The notes under the pieces are model-generated. The model searched no databases and had not been told where the DNA came from. It was given only the letters and a program-made list of their open reading frames with translations. Below, piece after piece: positions 47,110 through 57,438 of a stretch of DNA of 64,000 bases. This stretch comes from Roseiarcus sp963779095. GTDB taxonomy: Bacteria; Pseudomonadota; Alphaproteobacteria; Rhizobiales; Beijerinckiaceae. The stretch spans positions 62,001 through 126,000 of the forward strand of contig CAVZWU010000016.1 of assembly GCA_963779095.1 (NCBI GenBank), written 5' to 3'. Numbering within the stretch: position 1 is the stretch's first letter; each line of letters opens with the position of its first letter. A program made the position numbers and the translations under genes.

Positions 47110-47130
47110 GCTGAACCTGACTGATTGAAG
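47110..47130 (+). repeat. Right copy of 21-bp direct repeat flanking the AT-rich island
   Basis: Matches 43882-43902 at 20 of 21 positions, including the LNLTD-stop coding sense of the secreted-protein gene's end, but without the rest of that gene in front of it. It abuts the sodB terminator. Confidence 0.5.
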
Positions 47131-47157
47131 CGCCCTCCGGTCCGGACCGAAGGGCGC
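47130..47157 (-). terminator. Hairpin downstream of sodB
   Basis: The arms GCGCCCTTCGGTCC and GGACCGGAGGGCGC form a 14-bp stem with one G-T wobble and no long loop. It lies 12 bases after the sodB stop. It lacks a long T-tract, so it may be a weak or Rho-assisted terminator. Confidence 0.6.
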
Positions 47158-47169
47158 CCGCGCGCAAGC

Positions 47170-47762
47170 TTATTTCTGGCCGAACAGCTCGGCGACATAT
47201 TCCCAGTTGATGAGGTGATCGACCCACGCCTTGAGATAATCGGGCCGGCGGTTGCGATAGTCGATGTAGTAGGAGTGCTCCCACACATCGACGCCGAGGA
47301 TCGGCTTGCCGCCATGCACGAGCGGATTTTCGCCGTTCTGGGTCTTATCGCCGTGATCTTGCCGTCCTTCAGCGTCAGCCACGCCCAGCCCGAGCCGAAC
47401 TGGGTCGTGCCGGCCGCTATGAGGTCTTCTTTCGCCTTTTCGATCGAGCCGAACGAATCCTTCAAGGCCTTCTCGAGTTCGCCCGGGATCTTGTTGCTGG
47501 CGTTCGGCTTCATCCATTTCCAGAAATGGATGTGGTTATAATGCTGGCCGGCGTTGTTGAACACCGCCGGGTTCTTGCCGAACGAACCCTTGACGATCTC
47601 CTCGAGCGGCTTGCCCTCCCACTCGGTTCCTTTCAGCGCGTTGTTGCCGTTGTTGACATAGGCCAGATGATGCTTGTCGTGGTGAAATTCGAGGGTCTCC
47701 GCCGACATGTAGGGTTTCAGCGCGTCGTGCGGATAGGGCAGATCGGGCAGGGTGAAGGCCAT
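47170..47762 (-). CDS. sodB: Superoxide dismutase, Fe/Mn family (one frame break)
   Basis: Dismutates superoxide in the cytoplasm using Fe or Mn. Metal ligands are visible: the first His in ETLEFHHDKHHLAYV, His in QHYNHIHFWKWM, and Asp/His in LGVDVWEHSYYIDYRNRRPDYL. One missing base near 47352 (ATAAG where ATCAAG is expected) separates GKITAI from KTQNGENPLVHG. AAGGAG precedes ATG 47762. With the repair it has about 198 residues, the normal size. The ligands alone do not settle Fe versus Mn. Confidence 0.93.
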
Positions 47763-47941
47763 GAGACGGCTCCTTGGGAGGTTAGGGGCGAGAGGCGGAA
47801 ATCCGCATTGTGACGGCCCCGTGGGGCCAAATTTAGCCGCCCGCCGCAGGCGCCGCAACTGTGACGGCGACCCGCCGGCCTCGCGGCTTCAGCTTCCGTT
47901 AACCGCCGTATAATGAGTTAGGTTCCGCGGAGGGAATCACA

Positions 47942-48220
47942 GTGCGTTTTTCGGACGAGCGGATCATCATCATTCTGGTTGTCGGCGTCGTCGCCGGATG
48001 GCTGATCGGCAAGGTCCTGCGCGGCAATGGTCTTGGACTTGTCGGCGATGCGGCGGTGGGCGTGGTCGGGGCGCTGATCGGCGACTGGCTGGTGCCGCGC
48101 CTCAATCTCCATTTTTGGAGCGGCCTCACGGGCATGATTGTCGACGCGGCGATCGGGGCCGTCATCCTTCTGATTGTTCTGCGCTCGGTCGGGGCGAGCG
48201 GATGGGGCGGCGCCCGATAG
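47942..48220 (+). CDS. GlsB/YeaQ/YmgE family membrane protein
   Basis: A 92-residue transglycosylase-associated family protein with three hydrophobic, glycine-rich helices. IIIILVVGVVAGWLIGKVLRG, VGDAAVGVVGALIGDWLV and LTGMIVDAAIGAVILLIVL are readable. The start is a GTG at 47942. Family members are stress-induced; the role is unclear. A universal stress protein follows 12 bases later, probably in the same operon. Confidence 0.85.
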   Translation: MRFSDERIIIILVVGVVAGWLIGKVLRGNGLGLVGDAAVGVVGALIGDWLVPRLNLHFWSGLTGMIVDAAIGAVILLIVLRSVGASGWGGAR

Positions 48221-48232
48221 CGGGGAGATTTC

Positions 48233-48670
48233 ATGTTCAAGCATATTCTCATTCCAACGGATGGGTCGGACCTGTCGCGCAAGGCGGTCCTTTATGGCGT
48301 GCAGCTCGCCAAAGAGACTGGAGCGAAAGTGACGTCGATCACGGTGACCGACCCCTACCGCGCTCCGGCCATGGACGCGGTCATGATCCCGGTCGACCAG
48401 GGGGAATACGAAGAGGCTGCGCGCGGCCTGTCCGAGAGGGCGATGGAACAGGTGAAGATGGCGGGCGAGGCGGCGGGCGTGCCGGTCGAGACGGTAAGCG
48501 AGATTCACGATCAGCCGTTTCGCGCCATCATCGACGCCGCGCATGCGCTCGGCTGCGACCTGATCGTCATGGCCTCGCACGGGCGGCGCGGGATCTCGGC
48601 GCTGTTGCTCGGCAGCGAAACGGCCAAGGTGCTGACACACTCGACCATCCCGGTGCTGGTCTACCGCTGA
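48233..48670 (+). CDS. Universal stress protein, UspA family
   Basis: 145 residues with the Usp start MFKHILIPTDGSDLSRKAVLYGV. The ATP-binding signature near the C-terminus reads LIVMASHGRRGISALLLGSETAKVLTHSTIPVLV, matching G-x2-G-x9-G-S/T. GGGGAG precedes the ATG. The protein is cytoplasmic; it is linked to stress survival by family knowledge. Confidence 0.93.
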   Translation: MFKHILIPTDGSDLSRKAVLYGVQLAKETGAKVTSITVTDPYRAPAMDAVMIPVDQGEYEEAARGLSERAMEQVKMAGEAAGVPVETVSEIHDQPFRAIIDAAHALGCDLIVMASHGRRGISALLLGSETAKVLTHSTIPVLVYR

Positions 48671-48709
48671 CCCGCCGCGGCGCGTTCCGACGCCCGGGCG
48701 TTCCGGCTC

Positions 48710-49707
48710 CTACGACCTCGCGAGCGGCGCCGCCGCGCGCAGACTTTCCTTCGCCCGGTCGGCGCGACCCTGCCTCACGCGCACCAGTTGCTGGTCGGCA
48801 AGCACGCCGATCAGGATGACGGTCCCCATGACGGCGAAATTGAGAGAACTGGGGATGCCAAGCAGATTGACCAGGTTTTGCAGGACCTGAAGCAGGACCG
48901 CGCCGAGCACGATGCCCAGGACCGAGCCCTCTCCGCCGCGCAGCGAACAGCCGCCGAGAACCGCAGCTGCGATCCCGTAGAGCTCATAGAAATTGCCGTG
49001 CGAGGCCGGCGAGATCGAGCGGGTGTACATGGTGAGGAAAATTGATGAAACGCCGGCGAGCGCGCCGCAGATGATGTAGGCGGCCACGATGATCTTCTTG
49101 GTCGCGATGCCGGAGAAACGCGCCGCCTCCTCGTTCTTGCCTATGGCGAACAGGTAGCGCCCAAAGACCGAGCGATGCAGCAGCACCCCCATGATCGCCG
49201 CGACGAGAAGGAAGATGACGAAAGTGTGCGGCACGCCGAAGGTGCGTCCCGTGGTGATCCATTCGAGCGCCGGAAAGCTCTGGCCGAACTCGAATCCCGC
49301 GGTCCCGTCGTTAGTGTACCAGCGCGCGACCCCGCGATAGATCAGGAGGCCGCAGAGGGTGACGACAAAGGGCTGCAGGTTCATTCGCGTAACGAGAAAC
49401 CCATGCACCCAGCCAAGGATCACGCCGAAACCGATGATGATGAGGACCGCGAGCACCCACGGCACGTGATAGTTCACGAGCAGATCGACGAAAACGACGC
49501 CGAACAAGGCGAATTCCGATCCGATCGACAGGTCGATGCCGCCGGTGATGATGACGAAGCCTTCGCCGATCGAGAACAGACCAAACAGCCCGACGAGATT
49601 GGCCGTATTCGCCAGATTGACCGGCGAAATGAAGCGGGGGTTGAGGAACGCCACCACCGCGCCAACGACGACGATCAGGAGGAAAAGCCCGAGATCCTTC
49701 TTCAGCA

Positions 49708-49708
<1 letters not shown>
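48710..49708 (-). CDS. Sugar ABC transporter permease (RbsC-like)
   Basis: 332 residues of the BPD_transp_2 family with eight or more helices, importing ribose/xylose-like sugars. Motifs include GLFSIGEGFVIITGGIDLSIGSEFALFGV, NLQPFVVTLCGLLIYRG and GCSLRGGEGSVLGIVLGAVLL. Its ATG overlaps the ATPase stop (TGATG); an in-frame GTG is three bases earlier. It is the last gene of the importer operon. Confidence 0.92.
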
Positions 49709-51225
<1,517 letters not shown>

Positions 51226-51340
51226 AGTCGGTCCTAAAGGGAAAAAGTCGATCCTAGAGCGAAAGACGGCGCCGCGCATTTAAGCGCGACGCCCATGGAT
51301 CCGGAGCAGCGCCAACGGGGGTTGGCGCGCCGCGCAAGGC

Positions 51341-52294
51341 CTACTTCTTGCCCTGCCGCTCCTTCAGCTCCGCCCAGAAGGCGTCGACGTTGTCCTTGCT
51401 GATAATCTTGGTCGGGATGATGATGAGGCCGTTCGACGGAACGAACGATTTGTCTCCTTCGAGATACTTCGCCATGTCCTTCATGCCCTGATAGCCCCAT
51501 TCGTAGGGCTGCTGGACGACGGTGGAGGCGATCGTGCCTTCCTTGACGCCGCCGAGCGTGATCGGATCCTCGTCAAAGCCGATGACCGTGATCTTGCCGA
51601 GCTTGCCGGCTTCCTTCAGCGCCTCGTAGATGCGCGGCGTGTTGTAGGAATAATAGCCGACCATGCAGTCGATCTCGGGGTGCGCGGTCAGCGTGTCTTC
51701 GACATTGCGCTTGGCGCGGGTCTGGTCGATGTCGTCGGCGCGAACGTCGACGAGCTCGATCTTCGAGCCCTTGATCGTGTCCTTGAAGCCCTCGATGCGC
51801 TCGCGCGCGTTGTCCGCGCCGGGGAGGCCGACGAAGCCCATGCATTTGCCGCCATTCGGCATGGCTTTCAGGGCGATCTCGCCCGCCTGCTTGCCGGCGT
51901 CGACGTTGCTCGAGCCGATATAGGCGACGCGGTTGCTCTTCGGCGCGTCGCTGTCGGTGGTGAACAGCGCCACCTGCTTGCCGATCCGGTCGAGCGCGTC
52001 GGTCATGGTCTTCGGATCAACCGCGCTCACCATGATGCCGGAAACGCCGGCCGCGACGAGGTCGTCCATCAGCCGCGTCTGAATCGCCGCGGACGACTGC
52101 TCGGGATATTTGAAGTCGAGGGTGTAGTTCGGCAGTTCGCTCTGCGCCTTCTTGACGCCGGCCTCGGCGGCCTTCCAGAAGTCCGACGCGCCGTTCACGA
52201 CGAACACGAGTGTCTTCTTGTCGGCGGCTTGAGCGCCGGTCGCGAAAGCAAACAGGGCGCTCACAGCGACGCCCGCGAGAATAAGCCTCTTCAT
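51341..52294 (-). CDS. Sugar ABC transporter substrate-binding protein
   Basis: A 317-residue periplasmic type I binding protein. The signal peptide is MKRLILAGVAVSALFAFATGAQAAD. The domain has LVFVVNGASDFWKAAEAGVKKAQSELPNY, DLVAAGVSGIMVSAVDP, VALFTTDSDAPKSNRVAYIG and VIGFDEDPITLGGVKEGTIASTVVQQPYEWGY. It leads the SBP-ATPase-permease operon. The exact sugar is not deducible. A shadow frame extends to 52405. Confidence 0.92.
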   Translation of the reverse strand: MKRLILAGVAVSALFAFATGAQAADKKTLVFVVNGASDFWKAAEAGVKKAQSELPNYTLDFKYPEQSSAAIQTRLMDDLVAAGVSGIMVSAVDPKTMTDALDRIGKQVALFTTDSDAPKSNRVAYIGSSNVDAGKQAGEIALKAMPNGGKCMGFVGLPGADNARERIEGFKDTIKGSKIELVDVRADDIDQTRAKRNVEDTLTAHPEIDCMVGYYSYNTPRIYEALKEAGKLGKITVIGFDEDPITLGGVKEGTIASTVVQQPYEWGYQGMKDMAKYLEGDKSFVPSNGLIIIPTKIISKDNVDAFWAELKERQGKK

Positions 52295-52487
52295 TACGTT
52301 TCCTCCAATGCGGCCGTCCGTCGGTCTGGCTATGCGCTTAACCCCCCGCGTCCGGTGTCGATCCCGTACCTGACGGCTCGGAACCAGGTCAAGACTATTC
52401 TTCATACTAATGGCGCTTTCGCGCGGAGGGCGTGCGAAAACCCAGGTGAGCGCGATCGATATCGCTCTGCGGTCCCGCGTCGACGCC

Positions 52488-53318
52488 CTACTCAGCGAGC
52501 GCCAGGTCGACGCCGCCCGCGCTCAATGTCCGGCCCGCCGCCCGCGCCTCTTCGGCGCGGTCGAGCCTGAGCAAGGCCAGCGCCTCGCGTCCCGAGGACG
52601 AGCCGAGCGCGCCAACGCTAAGCTCGCGGTCGAGGACCGGCGTGCCTGGCGCCGGCGCGGGGCCGGCGAGCTTGACCCGCGCCACGCGCTTGCGCGCCGT
52701 TCCGCGGTGCTTCATGCGCGAGACGACCTCCTGGCCGACATAGCAGCCCTTGTCGAAATCGACGCCATTGAGGAGATCGAAATTGGCGTCGTGCGGGAAG
52801 GCGTCGCCATAGGCGAAATCGAGGCCGCCCTTGGGCGCGCCGACGGCGATGCGCAGCCCCTCGTATTCGCCCGCGTGCTCCGTCCCAACCGCGGCCGCGG
52901 CCGGGCGCGGCAGGATCGCGCGCCAGCCCAAGCGCGGATCGCGCGGGTCGGCGTAGAGAAGGCCCTCGGCGACGCTGGGGGGCTCGTCGCCCCAGAAGGC
53001 GGCGACGGCGCGACCGGCGCTCTCGTCGGCGATCGCGACCTTGGCGCGCAGCTTGTAGAAGCCGAGCCGCTTGGCAAGATCGGCCGCCTGCGCCGCCGCG
53101 CAGTCGATGAGATAGGACCGCTCGTCGCCAGGCGCGCGCAATCACGATCATGTCGAACAGGATCTTGCCTTGCGGCGTGAGCAGCGCCGCGTAGCGCGCT
53201 TCGCCCGGGTCAAGCCGTTCGACGTCGTTGGTCAACAGCCCTGCAGAAAGACCGCCGCATCCGCGCCGCTCACGCGAATAACGCCGCGATCCTCGAGCAT
53301 GGCGGCTTTCTTGTGCAT
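52488..53318 (-). CDS. ygfZ: YgfZ/GcvT-domain folate-binding protein (frame breaks)
   Basis: A tetrahydrofolate-dependent factor for Fe-S cluster enzymes. The YgfZ signature is KGCYVGQEVVSRMKHRG. The N-terminus MHKKAAMLEDRGVIRVSGADAAVFLQGC continues with LLTNDVERLDPGEARYAALLTPQGKILFDM, all family-typical. Two single-base breaks lie near 53235 and 53140. GGAGG precedes ATG 53318, giving about 275 residues. It is divergent from the dihydroorotase gene, a usual neighbour. Confidence 0.9.
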
Positions 53319-53396
53319 GGGACGCCTCCGGTTGCGCTTGCAAGGGCGGAGACTGTCAAATAGGCCGCTTTCGCGTCCCTGCAAGAAAGAACAGCC

Positions 53397-54715
53397 ATGC
53401 CGCCGAGTTTCGATTGCGTCCTGATCAACGGGACCGTGGTCAACCAGGACGGGATCGGTCAGCGCGACATTGGCGTGCGCAACGGGCGGATCGCCGAGAT
53501 CGGCGCTCTCAGCCGGCGCGGCGGCGGGCGAGCGCATCGATTGCCGCGGCCTGCATATTCTTCCCGGCGTCATCGACTCCCAGGTGCATTTTCGCGAGCC
53601 GGGGCTCGTTCATAAAGAGGACCTGGAGACCGGCTCGCGCGCGGCCGTTCTCGGCGGCGTGACCGCGGTGTTCGAAATGCCCAACACCGACCCGCTGACG
53701 ACGAGCGCGGACGCGCTCGCCGACAAGCTCGCGCGGGCGAAGGGCCGCATGCATTGCGACTTCGCCTTCTGGGTCGGCGGCACGCACGACAATGTCGCCG
53801 ACATCCCCGAACTCGAACGGCTGCCGGGCGCGGCGGGGATCAAGGTGTTCATGGGCTCCTCGACCGGGCGCCTGCTGGTCGCCGACGACGAGGGGGTGCT
53901 GGCGATCCTGAAGACAGACCCGCCGCCGCGCCGCTTTCCACAGCGAGGACGAGGCGCGCCTGAACGAGCGCAAACCCTTGCGCGTCGCCGGCGATCCTTC
54001 CTCGCATCCCGTCTGGCGCGACGAGATCGCGGCTCTGCGCTCGACCGAGCGGCTCGTTCGCCTCGCTCGCGAGGCGCGCGCGCAAGTGCATGTGCTGCAT
54101 ATCTCGACGCGCGAAGAAATGGAGTTTCTGGCGAGCGCCAAGGATGTCGCGAGCTGCGAGGCGACGCCGCATCATCTGACGCTCAGCGCCGAGGACTATC
54201 CGCGGCTTAAGACGAAAATGCAGATGAACCCGCCGGTCCGCGGCCCCGCCCATCGCGACGCGATCTGGCGCGGTCTCGAGCAGGGCGTGGTCGACGTGCT
54301 CGGCTCCGACCACGCGCCCCATACGCTGGAAGAGAAGGCCAAGCCCTATCCCGAGAGCCCGTCGGGCATGACCGGCGTGCAGACGCTCGTTCCGATCATG
54401 CTCGACCATGTGAACGCCGGGCGGCTCAGCCTTCAGCGCTTCGTCGATCTCACCAGCGCCGGGCCGCAGCGCCTGTTCGGGATCGTCGGCAAGGGCCGCA
54501 TCGCGGTCGGCTACGACGCCGACTTCACCATCGTCGACATGAAGCGCCGCGAGACGATCCGCGATTCGTGGATCGCCTCGCGCTCGCGCTGGACGCCTTA
54601 CGACGGAAAGACGGTGACCGGCTGGCCGGTCGGGACCTTCGTGCGCGGCCGCCGGGTGATGTGGGAGGGCGAACTCGTCGGCCCGTCCGGAGGCGAGGCG
54701 GTGCGGTTTTGGTGA
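53397..54715 (+). CDS. Dihydroorotase / cyclic amidohydrolase (frame breaks)
   Basis: A zinc amidohydrolase of about 440 residues, best read as dihydroorotase (pyrimidine synthesis). Metal ligands include GVIDSQVHFREPGLVHKEDLETG (His-x-His region), the KVFMGSS lysine, ATPHHLT, and the late Asp in VLGSDHAPHTLEEK. The C-terminus VMWEGELVGPSGGEAVRFW is repeated 0.7 kb downstream. Two one-base breaks lie near 53520 and 53930. A hydantoinase/allantoinase relative is possible; the EXPG and SDHAPHT motifs favour dihydroorotase. Confidence 0.85.
54641..54715 (+). repeat. Copy A of 75-bp direct repeat: 3' end of dihydroorotase gene
   Basis: The last 75 bases of the dihydroorotase gene recur at 55349-55423 with 70 of 75 identities. 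The differences include two synonymous changes and a different stop codon (TGA here, TAG there). The hicBA pair lies between the copies. Confidence 0.85.
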
Positions 54716-54719
54716 GAGC

Positions 54720-55110
54720 TCAGCGGCCCATGGCGAGCTTGGCGATATAACCCGAACGCGTCTCGCCCGGCGGCGCGCGCCTCTTCGTCGAGCCGTCGCA
54801 GGACGCGGCGCGGCAGAGTGATATTGACGCGTTCGACCGTGTCGTCCAGCGCGGCCGGGTCGATCGTCACGAGCGAGAGAATCCAGCCGGCAAACTCTGG
54901 TCTCGCGCGGATTGCTTCGAGCGGCGACGGCTCAGGAATGGCTTCCCCAGCATCGAGAGCTGTGTCGATCCACGCAAGCCCGGCCTCCTCCGCGCCCGCG
55001 ATTGCTTCGTCAAGCGTGTCTCCCGCCGAGAAGGCCCCCGGCAGGTCAGGAATGACCACACCGTAGTCGGACCGTTCGGTTCGGGGCTCAATCGCGATCG
55101 GATAGCGCAT
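54720..55110 (-). CDS. hicB: HicB-type antitoxin (one frame break)
   Basis: About 130 residues. The N-terminal partial RNase H-like HicB fold reads MRYPIAIEPRTERSDYGVVIPDLPGAFSAGDTLDEAI. The C-terminal ribbon-helix-helix reads DDTVERVNITLPRRVLRRLDEEARAAG. Removing one base near 54768 gives ETRSGYIAKLAMGR and a stop at 54720-54722, the expected end, instead of an out-of-frame tail. It follows hicA with a two-base gap. Confidence 0.88.
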
Positions 55111-55112
55111 GA

Positions 55113-55292
55113 TCAAAGGCCAGCCTGTTTGCGGATCGCAGCGACAAGGCCGACACCCAGTTCCCGCTTGGGATGAGGTACGACCACGATGCCGCGTCGC
55201 CGAGGATGAACGAACACGTGGTGCGAACCCCGGACCCGTTTCAAGACCCAGCCGGCCTTTTCCAACTCGCGGATAAGGTCAGCGCTTCGCAT
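55113..55292 (-). CDS. hicA: HicA-type mRNA interferase toxin
   Basis: 59 residues with the dsRBD-like HicA fold. It reads MRSADLIRELEKAGWVLKRVRGSHHVFVHPRRRG, with the catalytic His in GSHH, then VVVPHPKRELGVGLVAAIRKQAGL. ATG 55292 is the family start. No ribosome binding site is present and a -10-like TACAAT ends eight bases upstream, so the transcript may be leaderless. It precedes hicB. Confidence 0.92.
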   Translation of the reverse strand: MRSADLIRELEKAGWVLKRVRGSHHVFVHPRRRGIVVVPHPKRELGVGLVAAIRKQAGL

Positions 55293-55294
55293 TG

Positions 55295-55309
55295 TGTGTA
55301 TTGTACACA
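55295..55309. promoter_or_regulatory. Dyad operator overlapping the hicA -10 box
   Basis: TGTGTA-TTG-TACACA is a perfect 6-bp inverted repeat. On the minus strand its centre contains TACAAT, a good -10 hexamer, with TTGCCC 18 bases upstream as a possible -35. Binding of the HicB ribbon-helix-helix here would block transcription of its own operon. Confidence 0.55.
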
Positions 55310-55348
55310 CGGCAGATATGTTCGGGCAAGACTCTCGCCGCCGCGCGC

Positions 55349-55423
55349 GTGCGCGGCCGCCGGGTGATGTGGGAGGGCGAGCTCGTGGGCCCGTCCGGAG
55401 GCGAGGCGGGGCGGTTTTGGTAG
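55349..55423 (+). repeat. Copy B of 75-bp direct repeat: orphan dihydroorotase 3' end
   Basis: Encodes the same C-terminal residues as copy A (VRGRRVMWEGELVGPSGG, then EAGRFW) and its own TAG stop, but no upstream dihydroorotase sequence. It is consistent with a displaced original gene end after insertion of the hicBA segment. Confidence 0.8.
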
Positions 55424-55451
55424 GGCTACAGGGCGACTTTTTGTGGCGACG

Positions 55452-55926
55452 CTACCCCATCACCTGCATCGTGAGCCAGGTCGCCGCCAGCGCGGGCTTT
55501 TGGGCCCCTTCGATCTCGACGCTGACCTCGTAGCTCAATTGCCATTCGCGCGCCGAGCGCGGCGTGACCGCCTTCAGGGTAAAATGCCCGCGCACCCGGC
55601 TTCCCGAAGGGACAGGCCGGACAAAACGCACGCGGTCGAAGCCGTAGTTCACGCCGTGGGCGGCGCCCTCGATTCTGGGCAGCGCGCTATAGGCCATGGC
55701 GGAGAGCAGCGAGAGGGTGAGGAAGCCGTGGGCGACCGTGCCGCCGAATGCGGTCTCGGCCGCCCGCCCGGGATCGACGTGGATGAACTGCTCGTCCTCG
55801 GTGACCTTGGCGAAGGCGTCGATCCGCGGCTGGTCGACAACGAGCCAGCGGGAGACGAAAATCGTGGCCGACCATGGCGGCGAGTTCGGCTGCGGGAACC
55901 CGCTTGACGTCCGCCCAGTCGTTCAT
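55452..55926 (-). CDS. MaoC-like (R)-enoyl-CoA hydratase (one frame break)
   Basis: About 158 residues of the hot-dog MaoC fold. It begins MNDWADVKRVPAAELAAMVGHDF. One base removed from GATTTTCGTC near 55862 continues into VSRWLVVDQPRIDAFAKVTEDEQFIHVDPGRA. The catalytic Asp-x4-His pattern lies in that block. FGGTVAHGFLTLSLLSAM and the C-terminal ATWLTMQVMG follow. Its ATG overlaps the end of the upstream SDR gene by four bases, suggesting a joint fatty-acid or PHA-type pathway. Confidence 0.85.
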
Positions 55927-56735
55927 GTCTCGCCTCCGAACATCGCTGGCGGCGCCGTGACGCCGACCCCGCCGTCCACCGGCAGAATCGCCCCCGTGGT
56001 GTAGGCGCCGCCGCGCCCGGTCAGAAACAGGAGCGGCCCGGCGATGTCCTCTGGCCGTCCGACGCGGCCCATCGGCACGGATTTGGCGCTGCGCGCCCGC
56101 CCCGCCTCGTCTCGAAGAGCGAACTTCGTCATGTTGGTTGGAAACGGCCCGGGCGCGAGCGCGTTTACCGTCACCTGCTTCTCGGCTAGCTCGGCGGCGA
56201 GGATGCGGGTCAGGTGATGCACGGCGGCCTTCGAGGCGGAATAGGCCCATGCGGTTTCCGACTGCGTGACATAGCCCATGACGGAGCCCATGTTGACCAC
56301 GGTCGAAGGCCAGTCGCGCGTCGCCGAGGCGATCAGCATCGGAGCGAGATCGCGCGTCAGGGTGAAAAGCCCGGTTACGTTGACGCTGAGGATGCGGTCC
56401 CACGCCTTCCAGGGGAAGGTTTCGAACCGCTCGCCCCAGTTCGCCCCGGCGTTGTTGACCAAAATATGCAGCGCGTCGGTGCGCTTACGCGTCTCGGCGG
56501 CGAGCGCGGCGACGCCGGCTTCGTTACCGACCGTGCCGCCAAAACCCTCGCAAGGCCCAAGCGCGGAAAGCTCCCGCGCCGCGGCCTCGCAGGCCTCGGC
56601 CTTGCGCGAGGCGATCAGCACGCGCGCGCCGGCTTGAAGCAGCGCCTCGGCGCAGATCCGGCCGAGTCCGGTCGCCCCGCCGGTCACCAGCGCGGTGCGG
56701 CCCCGGACGGAAAAAAGCTCGTTTGCGGCGATCAT
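55923..56735 (-). CDS. Short-chain dehydrogenase/reductase (3-oxoacyl reductase-like)
   Basis: A 270-residue classical SDR. The cofactor motif is TALVTGGATGLGRICAEAL, NNAGANWGE follows, and the catalytic residues are the Ser in VVNMGSVMGYV and Tyr-x3-Lys in YSASKAAVHHL. The C-terminus PVDGGVGVTAPP is family-typical. It overlaps the MaoC gene, and the pair (reductase plus hydratase) fits beta-oxidation-like chemistry. Confidence 0.9.
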   Translation of the reverse strand: MIAANELFSVRGRTALVTGGATGLGRICAEALLQAGARVLIASRKAEACEAAARELSALGPCEGFGGTVGNEAGVAALAAETRKRTDALHILVNNAGANWGERFETFPWKAWDRILSVNVTGLFTLTRDLAPMLIASATRDWPSTVVNMGSVMGYVTQSETAWAYSASKAAVHHLTRILAAELAEKQVTVNALAPGPFPTNMTKFALRDEAGRARSAKSVPMGRVGRPEDIAGPLLFLTGRGGAYTTGAILPVDGGVGVTAPPAMFGGET

Positions 56736-56827
56736 GGCTCCCTGCGCCGATCACGATTTGCTAAGGACCATAGCAATTCCGCGACAAACGCCAAACCTCT
56801 GCCTTTCTGGCCCAAGGGGGACTATCG

Positions 56828-57388
56828 ATGGCTCAAGCAAAGCCGCTTCATTTCGTCGTCATGGTGGGCAGCCTGCGCAAGGGCTCCTTCAACGCGGCGA
56901 TCGCCCGCGCGCTGCCCGCGCTCGCGCCCGAAGGCGTGACGATCGAGCCTCTGCCCTCGGTCGCTGAGTTTCCGCTCTACGATCACGACCTGCAGCTCCA
57001 AGGCTTCCCGCCGGTCGTGACGCAAGCGGCGGATATGATCCGCAAGGCGGACGGGGTCATCGTCGTCACGCCTGAATACAATCATTCGATTCCCGGCGTG
57101 CTGAAAAACGCCATCGACTGGATCTCACGCTTGCCCAATCAGCCCTTCGCCGGAAAACCAATCGTGCTGGAGACCAGTTCGCCGAGCCTGTTCGGGGGCT
57201 TGAGAGCGCAACTGCATCTGCGCCATATGTTCGTCTACCTCGACGGGCGCGTCCTCAACAAACCGGAGGTCATCATCCCCCAGGTGAACACGAAAATCGA
57301 CGCCGCGACGGGAGAACTGACCGATCCGGCGACGCGCGGCTTCATCGCCGACCAGCTCACGGCTTTCGCCGCCTTCGCGCGCGGTTGA
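56828..57388 (+). CDS. NADPH-dependent FMN reductase / azoreductase-like
   Basis: A 186-residue flavodoxin-fold reductase. The FMN phosphate loop reads VVMVGSLRKGSFNAAIARAL, and the second contact is VIVVTPEYNHSIPGVLKNAIDWISR. GKPIVLETSSPSLFGGLRAQLHLR follows, as in ChrR/YieF-type enzymes. Intact and cytoplasmic. It lies in the same direction as the nitrilase gene 50 bases downstream. Confidence 0.92.
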   Translation: MAQAKPLHFVVMVGSLRKGSFNAAIARALPALAPEGVTIEPLPSVAEFPLYDHDLQLQGFPPVVTQAADMIRKADGVIVVTPEYNHSIPGVLKNAIDWISRLPNQPFAGKPIVLETSSPSLFGGLRAQLHLRHMFVYLDGRVLNKPEVIIPQVNTKIDAATGELTDPATRGFIADQLTAFAAFARG

Positions 57389-57438
57389 CGGGGAAAAGCG
57401 CCCCGACCACATTTGCCAAAAGCCTCGGAGCGCCGCCC

